Positions 53,997-64,000 of a stretch of 64,000 bases of DNA are shown piece by piece. Numbering within the stretch: the first letter of the stretch is position 1; every line of letters begins with the position of its first letter. The position numbers and the translations under genes are program-made. The notes beneath the pieces were generated by a model. The model had not been told where the DNA came from, did not search any database, and was given only the letters and a program-made list of their open reading frames with translations. The stretch spans positions 123,224,597 to 123,288,596 of the forward strand of contig CM061921.1 in assembly GCA_031002005.1 (NCBI GenBank). The letters run 5' to 3'. The DNA is from Vandiemenella viatica (Eukaryota > Arthropoda > Insecta > Orthoptera > Morabidae).

Positions 53997-54529
53997 AAAA
54001 ATATAAATTAAATGCAAATATTCATTGTATTTCAAATCTCTCCACGGAATCTGAAACGGTTTTCCAATATTTCACTAGAATAGCTTAGATTTCACACAAT
54101 CTATTACATTGTTCTGAAGGAATAAATCTAATGTAGTAAAGGCACGTGGAAACGGATTGTCCATGGTGTGTTGGAAAGGGGTGGGAGATCCTGATTAAAA
54201 TGAAGATATGGTTTTTAAAAACTATTATTGGTTATGGCAACTGGATTTGGTCCGTTTACCTTATATAGGACTAAATTATCAGGAAAGAGAGAAATTAAGA
54301 TGAAATTTGGAAGAGATGTAATGTGTTACAGATTTTCGCCGAAACACGAAGAGCATCGTAGATGGAAAATAATGATGGAAAAACATTCACGACGTATTAA
54401 AGATATTTGTGGATTGAGACATGTCTTTCAGCATTGTTGCACAGAAGGTTCAAAACTTTAAAGATTTTACAGTCTAAAACTTCGTAATATAGTGCTTACT
54501 GATAAACTGTAAAAAAATCAAACTGTTGT
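53997..54529. other. No recognised gene
   Basis: A 77-codon plus-strand frame (54228-54461) is not recognised. Confidence 0.4.
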
Positions 54530-54650
54530 TACTGTAGGTTGTATGTCCCATTTCATGTGCCTTTGTACTCCCAAATATTTCATAGAATCGACATTATCAA
54601 TAACTGTATTGTTTAACTCGTATTTCTGAAAATTTGATTCATTTTGTTAG

Positions 54651-55199
54651 TTAGTTCATTGTCTTGCACTTTTTACAATTTTGTATAAGTTGCCTCCCAG
54701 CGCACCATGCCAAAATAACATCTAGATCACGCTGAATTTCTAAGCAATCGGCCAAATTCCTTACTTCCCTATAATTAATCGCATCATCAACAAACAATCC
54801 AAAAATTCTTTTCACTTTGTCTCCGAGATCGTTTATAAAAATAAAGAAAAGAAGTGGTCCTATTACACTTCCTTGAGGTGCACCCGATGTAACATCTAGG
54901 TTAGAAGAACTTTCTCCTTCAACGACAACATACTGCGACCGACCAGTTAGAAAATACTTTATCCATTCACAAAGCTGATACGATATACCGTACGCTCGAA
55001 GCTTCGCTAAAAGGCGGTTGTGTGGCACAGAGTCAAAGGCTTTCTGAAAATCTAAAAAAATTGTATCTACTTGTGAATCTGCGTCAATAACTTTCATTAC
55101 ATCGTGTGTAAATAGGGCCAGCTGTATTTCACATGATCTTTTCTTCCGAAATCCGTGTTGATTTGTTGTAAGAAAATTATTTTCATCTAAACAATTCAT
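54651..55199 (-). pseudogene. LINE reverse transcriptase, C-terminal half
   Basis: A 182-codon frame with QHGFRKKRSCEIQL, FLDFQKAFDSVPHNRLLAKL, SGAPQGSVIGPLLFFIFIND and LFVDDA. The last is the catalytic xxDD box, here FVDD with both aspartates kept. The frame is in phase with the upstream part across the Tc1 insertion site, so the LINE was less damaged when Tc1 landed. A stop near 56645 and the missing C-terminal region make it a pseudogene. Confidence 0.85.
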
Positions 55200-55215
55200 G
55201 ATGTTCGAACATATA

Positions 55216-56526
55216 CACTCCTGGAAATTGTTAATAAGAACACCGTGAATTCATTGTCCCAGGAATGGGAAACTTTATATACACATTCCTGGGGTCAGAT
55301 ACAACACATGATCACACAGACAGAACCATAGGCACATAGACACAGGCAACAGAGCATGCACAATGTCGGCACTAGTACCGTGTATATCCTCCTTTCGCAG
55401 CAATGCAGGCTGCAATTCTCCCATGGAGACGATCGTAGAGGTGCTGGATGTAGTCCTGTGGAACGGCATGCCAAGCCATTTCCACCTGGCGCCTCAGCTG
55501 GACCAGCGTTCGTGCTGGACGTGCAGACCGCGTGAGACGACGTTTCATCCAGTCCCAAACATGCTCAATGGGGGGACAGATCCGGAGATCTCGCTGGCCA
55601 GGGTAGTTGACTTAAACCTTCTAGAGCACGTTGGGTGGCACGGGATACATGTGGACGTGCATTGTCCTGTTGGAACAGCATGTTCCCTTGCCGGTCTAGG
55701 AATGGTAGAACGATGGGTTCGATGACGGTTTGAATGTACCGTGCACTGTTCAGTGTCCCCTCGACGATCACCAGAGGTGTACGGCCAGTGTAGGAGATCG
55801 CTCCCCACACCATGATGCCGGGTGTTGGCCCTGTGTCTCCATTCGTCCCTCCATACACGCCTGTCGCGACACCACTGGAGGCGGGCTGCACGATGTTGGG
55901 GCGTGAGCGGAAAACGACCTAACGGTGCGCGGGACCATAGCCCAGCTTCATGGAGACGGTTGCGAATGGTCCTTATTGATACCCCAGGAGCAACAATGTC
56001 CCTAATTTGCCGGGAAGTGGTGGTGCGGTCCCCTACGGCACTGCGTAGGATGCGACGGTCTTGGCGTGTATCCGTGCGTCGCTGCTGTCAGGACCCAGGT
56101 CGACGGGCACGTGCACCTTCCGCCAACCACTGGCGACAACATCGATGTACTGTGGAGACCTCGCGCCCCACATGTTGAGCAATTCGGCGGTACGTCCACC
56201 CGGCCTCCCGCATGCCCACTATACGCCCTCGCTCAAAGTCCGTCAACTGCACATACGGTTCACGTACACGCTGTCGCGGCATGCTACCAGTGTTAAAGAC
56301 TGAGATAGAGCTCCGTATGCCACGGCAAACTGGCTGACACTGACTGCGGCAGTGCCCAACCGCTGCGCAACTAGCGCCCTTCGACGGCCAACACTGCTGT
56401 TCCTGGTGTGTCCGCTGTGCCGTGCGTTTGATCATTGGTTGTACAGCCCTCTCGTAGTGTCCGGAGCAAGTATGGTTGGTCTTACACAACGGCGTCAATG
56501 TGTTCTTATTTCAATTTCCAGGAGTG
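55216..56526 (-). mobile_element. Tc1-like transposon, near complete, 1311 bp
   Basis: Terminal inverted repeats CACTCCTGGAAATTG (55216-55230) and CAATTTCCAGGAGTG (56512-56526) with TA on both sides (55214-55215, 56527-56528). The transposase lies on the minus strand. The element sits inside the RT of the LINE at 54530-57139. It is the best-kept DNA transposon in the window, and its perfect 15-bp ends suggest a younger insertion than the others. Confidence 0.95.
55375..56300 (-). pseudogene. Tc1-like transposase (DD34E type), broken
   Basis: N to C on the minus strand. MPRQRVREPYVQLTDFERGR starts near 56283 and leads into the first helix-turn-helix, AGWTYRRIAQHVGREVSTVH. A TGA stop follows near 56085. 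The second DNA-binding part (QDRRILRSAVGDRTTTSRQI) and LTPQHRAARLQWCRDRRVW come next. The block with the first catalytic Asp is missing: near 55835 the sequence jumps to GIMVWGAISYTGRTPLVIVE, with a frame change. LFQQDNARPHVSRATQRAL holds the second Asp. Near 55571 an extra G shifts the frame inside SPDLSPIEHVWDWMKRR. It ends RLHGRIAACIAAKGGYTRY. Three lesions make it inactive. Confidence 0.9.
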
Positions 56527-56528
56527 TA

Positions 56529-57139
56529 ATATGCTCCATAACTCTACTACAAACAGATGTTATAGATATGGGACGATAGTTTACAGGATCACTTCGATTA
56601 CCTTTCTTGAAAATCGGAGTTACTTGGGCGATTTTCCAGTCAGAAGGTACTTTTCGCTCCTCTAATTATTTACTGAATATATCAGACAGAAATGGCCCGA
56701 TTTCCGCCGCATACTCTGAAAATACTATTACTATAATTCCATCCCCGCCCGGTGCTTTCCCCCAATTCAGGAGCTCTAATTGCTTAATGATAACTGCAGT
56801 ATCTATTCGTAATGATTCCATCACCAACTCAACACGGCGTGGGAAAACGGGAATACTATGCTTATTCTCATCAGTAAACGAATTTTTGAATACAGTATTT
56901 AGTACGTTAGCTTTATCGCGGCTTTCATCAACCTCGGAACCTTCACGAGTTAGTGCTGGAATATTGCTGTTGGTACAATTGACTTTTCGTACACAAGACC
57001 AATATTTCTTTGGGTTCTCTGTGAGACTCTTAGAGAGTGAGTTGGAATGAAAATCGTTGAAGGCCTCGCGCATTACTTTCTTTATACGTCCTCTTAACTC
57101 AGCTAAGATTTCTAAATCGCTAGCGTAAGTGGTTTTCAA
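56529..57139 (-). pseudogene. LINE EN-RT linker and first RT motifs
   Basis: Frame 56666-57139 contains FHSNSLSKSLTENPKKYWSC, SRDKANVLNTVFKNSF and KAPGGDGI, the standard region between endonuclease and RT. After one stop near 56645 it continues as ERKVPSDWKIAQVTPIFKKG and NYRPISITSVCSRVMEHI up to the Tc1 insertion. The endonuclease domain is absent. Confidence 0.8.
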
Positions 57140-57159
57140 ATCGGCAACATGGCTTTAGG

Positions 57160-57740
57160 CAAGGATATTCATGCGAATCTCAGTTAGTAGGATATATGCA
57201 AGATATTACGTATGAAAATGGATGGGGAACGCTAAACTGGTATGTTGCACTAGGCCTTTCAAAGGTATTTGATAGAGTGAGCCATAAAATGATGGTAAAT
57301 TAGGTAAAAACTATTTTAGTTGATAAAATAGGTGGTTTTCTGGGTAGATGAATTTTTAAAAGGTAGAAGGCAAAAAGGTGGGGTAGGAAATGCAGTATCA
57401 AAAAAAGTGAATGTAAAAACTAGAGTGCCACAGGGATCGTTGCTATTCGTTTTTCTAGTGAATCATTGTTTTGACGGTTTACAGTCAGAAGTTAGTTTGT
57501 TTGCAGATGACATAATGTTGTATAAAAGGGTCAAAATGTTAAAGGACAGTGAACAGGTGTAGGGTGATCTGGATTAGACTAAATGCCGTTTATTATTATA
57601 AGGTGTGGCTGGTATTGCTCGTTGAATACTAGAAATGTAAATATCTTGGCATACGTGTAACATTTGATAACAAACTCAAATGGGCAGCATATATTGGACA
57701 GGTCGTAGGAAAAGTTTTCAAAATCCTTGTTGGAGAAAGT
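57160..57740 (+). pseudogene. LINE reverse transcriptase fragment
   Basis: Plus strand: CESQLVGYMQDI, LGLSKVFDRVSHKMMVN, then TRVPQGSLLFVFLVNHCFDG and SEVSLFADDIMLYKRVKMLK. These are the FDxVxH, GVPQGS and FADD blocks of a CR1/Jockey-like RT. The FADD catalytic pair is kept, but stops and small deletions break the frame. It is in opposite orientation to the neighbouring LINE copy 2 and of a different subfamily. Confidence 0.8.
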
Positions 57741-57791
57741 GATGAGCGGAAGTACGAGACAAGTAAAGAATTGGGTTAAAAACTTTGTTTT

Positions 57792-57892
57792 TTTCTTACT
57801 TATGGCCTTATGCCTTGTCGACGTCGGATTCGAACCGTCGTCCTCCCAAATGCGAGGCCAGAGTGTTAACCGCTCAGCCACCACACTTGGTC
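57792..57892 (-). mobile_element. SINE (family A), internally deleted
   Basis: Minus strand: head ACCAAGTGTGGTGGCTGAGC and box B GGTTCGAATCC, then directly the 3' end (CGACGTCGACAAGGC, ATAAG); the whole middle body is absent. Target duplication ACTTTGTTTT at 57782-57791 and 57893-57902. Confidence 0.9.
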
Positions 57893-58021
57893 ACTTTGTT
57901 TTAACCACTTCATCAAAATACCTCATCTGCACTTTGAGAACTAATATAAGCACTATCAGGTGTGTGGTACTGCTGGATATGCGTGTTTCACACTATAATA
58001 ATTACTTTAAGCAGAGAGTTT

Positions 58022-58256
58022 ATGGCACTGTTGATTGAAAATGTAATGACACACTGACATCACTGAATTACGTATAATTTCCTTCATATGGTATTGATAT
58101 TTTGTTACTTTGTTTCTTTCTGCTAAAATGTTACTTTCGTTAGAATGCAACATTTTGCATGGAAATGACACACACCACTGTTTATGATCGCTTGCTATTC
58201 TAAGCATGTTTCCGTGTGGTTCCGAGCGTTCGATGCCAAAGGTGTCCTTTGGTAGA
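58022..58256 (+). repeat. Unclassified repeat, copy 3 (longest)
   Basis: Left two thirds match 46715-46935 in reverse; right third matches 47936-48033 directly. This copy joins both parts. No open frame or terminal inverted repeat was noticed. Confidence 0.75.
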
Positions 58257-58259
58257 CTT

Positions 58260-59334
58260 AGCAGTTCATATGCAAGGCACTTTAATCTATATCGGAGCAT
58301 ATTCAGGAGGTGTCTAGACAAAATTATAATATCTGAATCTCTTGAAGCGTACGGGAAAAAGTGAGGCAGTTTTAGCTAAAGGTATGTTCATGTTTGGAAC
58401 CCTCCCGAAGGGGATATACTTAGCCTCCTATTGGATTTCGGGTTACCAATTCCTTTCCTCGTTACCTTATCTAATGGAACCCACAATTTGATGCAAATCA
58501 CGGAAGCTTAATGGCAAATTCACAGCAAGCTATATCGGAGATGAAGGTCTGATTACAAGCCTATGAAAATCCCCATTGAGACAGGAGATTCGAAGTGGAG
58601 TCCTTTCGATTTCCAGTCGTACGCATCAATTAGTGAGACACCAGGCCGCTCTGGCGCTAAAAGAACTATAATTAAGTGAGAAACTTTTAGAGTAACAGGA
58701 AGTAAGTGCCGAGGAGTAAAATGGAAACACTAAACTGAATCTTCCAATACATAGTCAGTCTTATAAAGTTGTCAAGAAGTTTCTCCTAATTGTATGAAGC
58801 AGTTAGGAACGTTGTAACTTTCTTAAATCTTAAATTTAGTTTTCTGTTGCGTGTAACTGTGTCCTTAAATTATGAAGTTTTTATGCTGAAGATTACTGTT
58901 GAAACGACTATAGCACTATAAATTAAATCTTCCATTCGTAATGAAAGTATGAAATTAGGAACTGGAATTAATATCATGAACACGGAACTAACACATTGTA
59001 GCCAGACGACATGTAGGGAGAAAGCGAAATAACCAAAGTTAGCGCCAAGTCTACTTTCACTATTACATACGGGAGGATTCGATAACTCATTGAAAATGCA
59101 TGCATAGTTGGCATTATTATAATTATTTTTAATCACTTTTATCATTCAAATAGCAGCTAGGATATTACTTTACTGTGATAATGTTACTATCTGCAAACAT
59201 TCTTACAAACTGTGACCTGGCCGCCAGTTATAAATCGGTAATCTTACCGATCAGAAGAAAAAGTGTAGGAATACAAAGTGTGGAACGTTCTTCACTATTT
59301 ATTACGTCATTAGATACTGTCGATAAGTGCTAAC
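58260..59334. other. No recognised gene
   Basis: Nothing recognised. Confidence 0.45.
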
Positions 59335-59450
59335 GAAGTGTGGTTTATGAAGGAACCACCGCAGAATTTCCTTAGAGGAGTTTTGGGAAATCATGAAAAA
59401 CCTAAATCTGAATGGTCGATAAGTGAAGCCGGGTCCTCCGGAATACCAAA
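59335..59450 (-). mobile_element. SINE (family A relative), degenerate
   Basis: The plus strand shows GAAGGAACCACCGCAGAATT, TTTTGGGAAATCATG and AAAACCTAAATCTGAATGG, the body of the second SINE subfamily (compare 63908-64000). The head is damaged (GGGTCCTCCGGAATACC). Confidence 0.6.
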
Positions 59451-59459
59451 CTAAAATTA

Positions 59460-59791
59460 AAAATCCCCCGCTAAACTCAAATGGTTGTGTAATAATAATT
59501 AAAGTATGTAAACAAAAGTTCATGAATGAATTGAATAAATAATTGAATATCAAGGAACATGTTTATAATACCAGTTATTCTTGTTTAGTTGTGAATGAAT
59601 TAATAATTAAATCAATTGTAAACTCTTTATTTATAAGAGATATGGCGATTAAAAATATTTTGAACAAAAATTATTTTAATCTTTCTTCTACAGCATAATA
59701 AAATGGATTAATCACTAACTCCCTTTTTAAATTGGACGACAGTGAAAAATAGCTTATCACCTAAAACCGGTAAATGCTGGAACATCTGCGT
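59460..59791. other. No recognised gene
   Basis: Very AT-rich; nothing recognised. Confidence 0.45.
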
Positions 59792-60060
59792 GGGGAGTTG
59801 ACTATAACAGGTTACCTGCGCGGGCGTATTGTTTTCAAGTTCAACGGGTAAAGAATCGATTACAACAAGTTACTTGCGCGGGGTATCCATTACAACCGGT
59901 TTGCTGCTCGGGGATATCGAGTACAACATTCAATGAAGAGTGAAGCTAGTTTAGGTTATATGGGGTATCAGATACAACCGAACACCTGCACCGGGGTATC
60001 AGTTGCTAGGAGTGGAGCTTGGAGGGGGGTATCAATTTCAAGGAGGGGCTATCGATTATA
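59792..60060 (+). repeat. Degenerate tandem repeat, 30-bp period
   Basis: Units begin near 59792, 59822, 59851, 59881, 59911, 59962, 59994 and 60024, with a consensus close to GGGTATCGATTACAAC and then MGGTTACCTGCGCG. Adjacent units at 59881 and 59911 are exactly 30 bases apart. An interruption of about 21 bases lies before 59962. Units are only moderately similar, so the array is old. The period is a multiple of three but no long frame spans it. Confidence 0.75.
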
Positions 60061-60064
60061 CTTT

Positions 60065-61555
60065 TTTGGTCATGGGTGCGGGCTGTAAGACAGGGATTCC
60101 TACTACTTGTATACACATATACAACATGGCCTCTAAAATGTTATACCGATACTTCTTACATGGACGTTACAATATTGTTCATCACGCTAAACCGTTTGCG
60201 GAAACGGAATAGTTTATACGCCAACAAACCCTAAAATTCAGTTTATTATTCCTAACGACACAACATTTATGGTCTATGTAACATAAGAAAATTGTCCTAA
60301 AGCATACTTTACTACCTGAACCAACATCAGGGTCTCTTAACAACCGATACAGTTAATACGAATACTTGGGTAGAGTAGAGAAAACTTGCGTGAAATGTTA
60401 ATCCTCAAACATTGTAGCAGCTGACATTTATACCTGTCATGATCATGGTGTTCTTATATCCAGTTGTTACGTTGTGGATTAACTTGTAACTGGCGAATTA
60501 GAGGTTGAAATAAGCCCATGAGTGGCTCGTTTCACTCAGTGAATCCACGAACTATTACTAATAACAAAAAACTCATTTCGAAAGTTTTTGCAAGTGGCCA
60601 GTTTACAGAACAGTAGCACACAATTTTATTTCTCAGTACGGAGCACTGAAATTGATGTCTCGTCACTGTGAACTGTTTTTTCTTTTAGTACAACAGTTTT
60701 TTACAAAAAGCTTCAAAACAGTTATCCCAAAATGTACCGTAAGAGATTTCTGTAAAGTTGTGAATCCATTGTGAGTTTCACGACAAATCTCTTTGCGTTG
60801 GTTTGAAAATTATAAACTGTATTGACGGCAACATACGACTAAACGTCGGGAAATAAAATAAACTGCTATGCCACTATAGAGAAACTGATTTCAAGAAACA
60901 TTGGGATACAGAAAAATTGAGATTTAATGTTGGCCAGTTTTTGAAACCTCTGCAGAGCAGAGAGTTTGTAATCCCTAAAGACATGTTTGTTATTCTTGCT
61001 GCGAGTTGTGCCCGCGTATTCAGGACCATACCCACGCGAAACTTAAAAAAAGAAACGAGTAAAAATATTACAGAAATACATGGCACTGTTTTTGTTTCAT
61101 GCTATTTAGGCCTATATTAAATCATGTTTCGTGTAATACTTGAATAAAAGTTACCCGAAAGTTACATTAGATAATCATCTGTTTTATTACTTCAGAAGAA
61201 ACAGTGAAATAATGTGTGACGACACTTCTTCGCTATTTGATTACCCTTGGAAACTAATGTGGCTAATTTATTTATATTCTTATGAGTTTCTGTTTTGAAA
61301 ATAATACTGGTACCTCGAATAATGTTCCCTGAAAATACAACAAATTAGCTAACAAGCTTTGAATTATATGACTTTGGCTGTATTAGTTTTTCTCCTTTGA
61401 AAACCTGTCGTAAGGTAGTGCACGCCAGGTATTTCAAGATTAACACATCTGAATTTGAATTTTCAGCTGCGAATCCAATTCCATATCATCTAATTACCAT
61501 TTTCTTATTATTTATTTACTATTATCTTACATACTTCAAGTGTGAAATTTTTCAA
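60065..61555. other. No recognised gene
   Basis: AT-rich sequence with no recognised motif. Confidence 0.45.
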
Positions 61556-61559
61556 CACA

Positions 61560-63500
61560 TCTACTTTTTCCAATTATGAATTTTATTTTCGGAGCCCTCC
61601 AGTGATTTTGGTAAATTATTTATCATTTCTCTTGGTAATTTATTACAGTCCCTAACAACCTTACCCACAAAAGAAAGTTTTCGCGCACCATTATGCATGA
61701 AATCGAATGCCAGCGCGTTTTCTTGGTCATCTTTCCCTGTCCATGCACTACTCATAGATCTTCAACAAATATCCTTACAAACCTCATCACCAATATATGC
61801 CTTGTATTCTCAGCACTCAACACAACATTCCAGCTCCTTTAGCATATCAGTTACTGACTGGGTTCTGCGGTGATTTCCACAAACAAATCTAGCTGCTCTC
61901 CTCCGCACGTTTTCCAATTCCTGCAATTAATACCCTAAATTTGGGTCCCAAACTACACTACCATATTAAACATGAATATGACACACTCTCACTTATCTGC
62001 TACATTCCCTTACCACACTCTCCAGTAAATGAAGGATCCTAGAACATTTTCCTACCACCTGCTCCCTGTATCATGCCCTGTAGAGTTTATTATCAAATGT
62101 TAAGCCAAGATGTTTACACTACAAGCATTCAAAAAGCAATTCTGTCCCTATCCTGTAACCGTAAACAACCTTTTGATTTTTATCTTTGTTCCTAGTAAGC
62201 TGACTCATCTTGGCACTTATCTTCATTCCATGTCACCCTGCTCAGTTGCATATTCTATCCATGACACCTATCAACTGTTCAGCGTATTCCCCTGTTCTGA
62301 TCATGTTATATACCATTATATCACAATACAGAATCTAAATTCCGACTGTAAACCATCAACACTGTCATTCATTAGAATGATGAATACTAATGGTCGCAGT
62401 ATATTACCACATTCAGTTCCACCTCGTTTAATACTGCATTCCCTATTCTAGCAGAATACCTCTACCTAGAAAGTCACATTTTCATCCACTCTAATAATTT
62501 TCAACTTATTTAAAACCATTTTATGGATCACTCTGTCAAATGCCTTAGAAAAATCTAGAGTTATACTATTAACTTGGCCTCCCTTGTCCAATTTGTTCGA
62601 AATATTTTGCAAATAGCTCACTTTATGAGATTTACATGAATATCCTTATCAAAAGTCATGTTTGTTTTATTTGCAAACCAGTTTCTTTCCTCACAGACAT
62701 TACTGATATTGATACATATTATTCTCTCCATCACTAATGTCAAACAGATCGGCCTATGATTTTCAATCCTATTTGTCGCCACTCCTTTACGAACCGGTAC
62801 TATTATCGCTCGTTTCCGTCCTAAGACTGGATGCCAGAATCATTATAAATAAAATATCAATGTAAATTACAATTTCGTATTCCATGATCTTTAATAAATC
62901 TGTAATAATATTACCTACATCAACCCTTTGCGCTTTTTTAGCTTTCTTATTTCCTTCATAGTTCCCTGAGAATTGTGTTTCAAATTGTGTTGTTTCTTCA
63001 TTTCTACTTACGTGAAGAGACTCCTCTCAACCCTGAATGAAAGACCCTAATAGTCTCATTAAACCAGTCACTCAATATCTCTACCATTTTCAAATCCTCA
63101 GTAATTTCTTCTCCGTTCTTATCTACGATTGTCTGAATACATTCCCTTGACCTCATTTATCTAACATAACCATAGAAATTTCTGGATGAGCCGTTCGGTA
63201 GTCCACATGCACCAACAATATTCTTCATAAACCCATCTTTAGCTTCGCTCTTTTCCATAACTATTTCATTGTTTAGTCGTTTTAAATATTCCCTACTGCC
63301 TTGCTGTCTCTTAAGTCTCTATAGTTCTCATCTCACTAACCCTTTAACCTCAATACCTCTCTATTGTACTATGTAGGTTCTGTACTTCCCTTTATTTTCT
63401 GTTCTGGAATAAATTTTGCCTCCCCTTTTTTTATCATCTCATTGAACTTTATCCACTTCGCTTCTACTTCACTTGAGCCATCCTTCCATTTGCTGAATCT
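61560..63500 (-). pseudogene. LINE ORF2, heavily decayed
   Basis: Minus strand: from about 62640 downward the RT reads KGGQVNSITLDFSKAFDRVI and HKMVLNKL. A poorly kept PQG block lies near 62400. The C-terminal domain includes RRAARFVCGNHRRTQSVTDM near 61900 and the final NALAFDFMHNGARKLSFVGK, DCNKLPREMINN block (61561-61755) before a stop. Upstream to about 63500 the EN-RT linker is hinted at. Many stops. A CR1/Jockey-like relative of the plus-strand fragment at 57160. Confidence 0.65.
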
Positions 63501-63784
63501 TTCCCTGAAATATATCTTCAGTTCTTAAGTTGGTGCCTTTTTATAATTGTACTTGTTTCCCCTAACAGAACCCCATTGTGGTAATTAAATCCTTCAGTTA
63601 CTTGACAGCCGATAGGGTTATCATCAGGTTTTATTAGGAAGATATCCAACATGTTTGGTCGCCTTGTGTTCTTCTCTACTACCTGTGTAAAGCTTCCTTC
63701 TCTTACTAAAATATTTGAAAATCTCTGTTCATTTGTGCTATTAATCTTATTTTCTTAATAGTTGACACCTGGTAAATTTGAATT

Positions 63785-63870
63785 CTTTTATTACTATTAC
63801 TATTACTATTACTCTGCGATTCACTGAAAGTGTGTGGCAGGGGGTGCATTGCACCTATCCGAAAGGGTAA
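63785..63870 (-). mobile_element. LINE 3' end with hexamer tail
   Basis: Minus strand: GGTGCAATGCACC hairpin (63843-63855), CTGCCACACACTTTC, GCAGAGTA and then a TAATAG-type repeat tail (63787-63813). The same order (hairpin, CTGCCACCCAC, GCAGAGTA, hexamer tail) is seen at 4824-4886, but with a different tail unit. Confidence 0.65.
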
Positions 63871-63907
63871 TAGTTTTGAAGGGATATACGGGATATGGTA
63901 GGAGGCG

Positions 63908-64000
63908 CCCATGGCATATTGTGAGGAACCATCCCAGCATTCGCGTGGAATGACCTCGGAAAACCATGGAAAACCCAGATCAGGATGGCCGGAGAGCTTT
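63908..64000 (-). mobile_element. SINE (family A, second subfamily), cut by window end
   Basis: Plus strand reads GAGGAACCATCCCAGCATTC, GGAAAACCATGGAAAACCC and AGATCAGGATGGCCGG, the reverse of the SINE body. The tRNA head would lie beyond base 64000. Confidence 0.75.

Larger units (their letters stand above)
54530..57139 (-). mobile_element. LINE copy 2, split by a Tc1 element
   Basis: Same family as 4824-7440 but better preserved. Minus strand: EN-RT linker (56666-57139, with NPKKYW and KAPGGDGI), then the NYRPIS block near 56580. The Tc1 element at 55216-56526 interrupts, and the rest of the RT follows at 54651-55199. Without the Tc1 insert and one TA, the sequence lines up base for base with copy 1 near 6240-6264. 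Both ends of the LINE are truncated. Confidence 0.9.

Noticed and set aside
55363..56303. Plus-strand genes at 55-56 kb
   Set aside because: These are antisense shadows of the Tc1 transposase, whose minus-strand motifs are unmistakable.
59792..60060. A CRISPR array
   Set aside because: Units abut with no unique spacers and the genome is eukaryotic; this is a degenerate tandem repeat.

Overview
The window looks like intergenic or intronic DNA from a large, repeat-rich insect genome. It is AT-rich overall and has no prokaryotic-style gene packing. It carries tRNA-derived SINEs, Tc1/mariner, hAT and Ty3-type elements and several non-LTR retrotransposons, most of them decayed and several nested inside one another. 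The SINE sequences and the abundant Tc1 elements resemble those I associate with Orthoptera and related polyneopterans (locusts, crickets, stick insects). That placement is an inference from memory, not a result.

Layout. 1-14.9 kb: Tc1-like fragments (1-523, 2665-2880, about 7.9-8.56 kb, about 14.03-14.83 kb), a minus-strand LINE (4824-7440) carrying a SINE with a clean target duplication, a long-arm MITE (8699-9171) and SINEs. 15-19.5 kb: nothing recognised. 20-23 kb: a Tc1 fragment split by a complete non-LTR element (20368-23006) with 12-bp target duplications. This element encodes only a zinc-knuckle Gag and no reverse transcriptase, and its two UTRs are packed with RNA hairpins. 24-29 kb: an unrecognised coding-like block, a large inverted duplication (25520-26115), one probable host exon (27150-27272, GDNF-receptor-like) and a LINE endonuclease relic. 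29.7-35.3 kb: a decayed Ty3/gypsy element interrupted by a SINE fragment and by a 2.4-kb hAT element. 36.86-41.41 kb: a minus-strand Ty3-type element with a tRNA-Trp-type primer site and dead catalytic residues. 41-54 kb: mostly unrecognised sequence with SINEs, a foldback element and unclassified repeats. 54.5-57.1 kb: a LINE split by a 1311-bp Tc1 element at a TA. 57-64 kb: LINE relics, a 30-bp-period tandem repeat and SINEs.

How things relate. Nearly everything is transposon history, and the nesting gives relative ages: LINE before SINE at 5.8 kb, gypsy before hAT at 32 kb, LINE before Tc1 at 55 kb, and Tc1 before the gag-only element at 20-23 kb. The strongest candidate for something undescribed is the gag-only element. 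It has an intact 483-codon frame, at least six 3'-UTR stem-loops that keep a 9-base loop (CCCTTTACA or a close variant) on stems of different sequence, and a cluster of four hairpins at its exact 5' end. The only probable host coding sequence is the short exon near 27.2 kb. All calls are by eye; no searches or folding programs were run.
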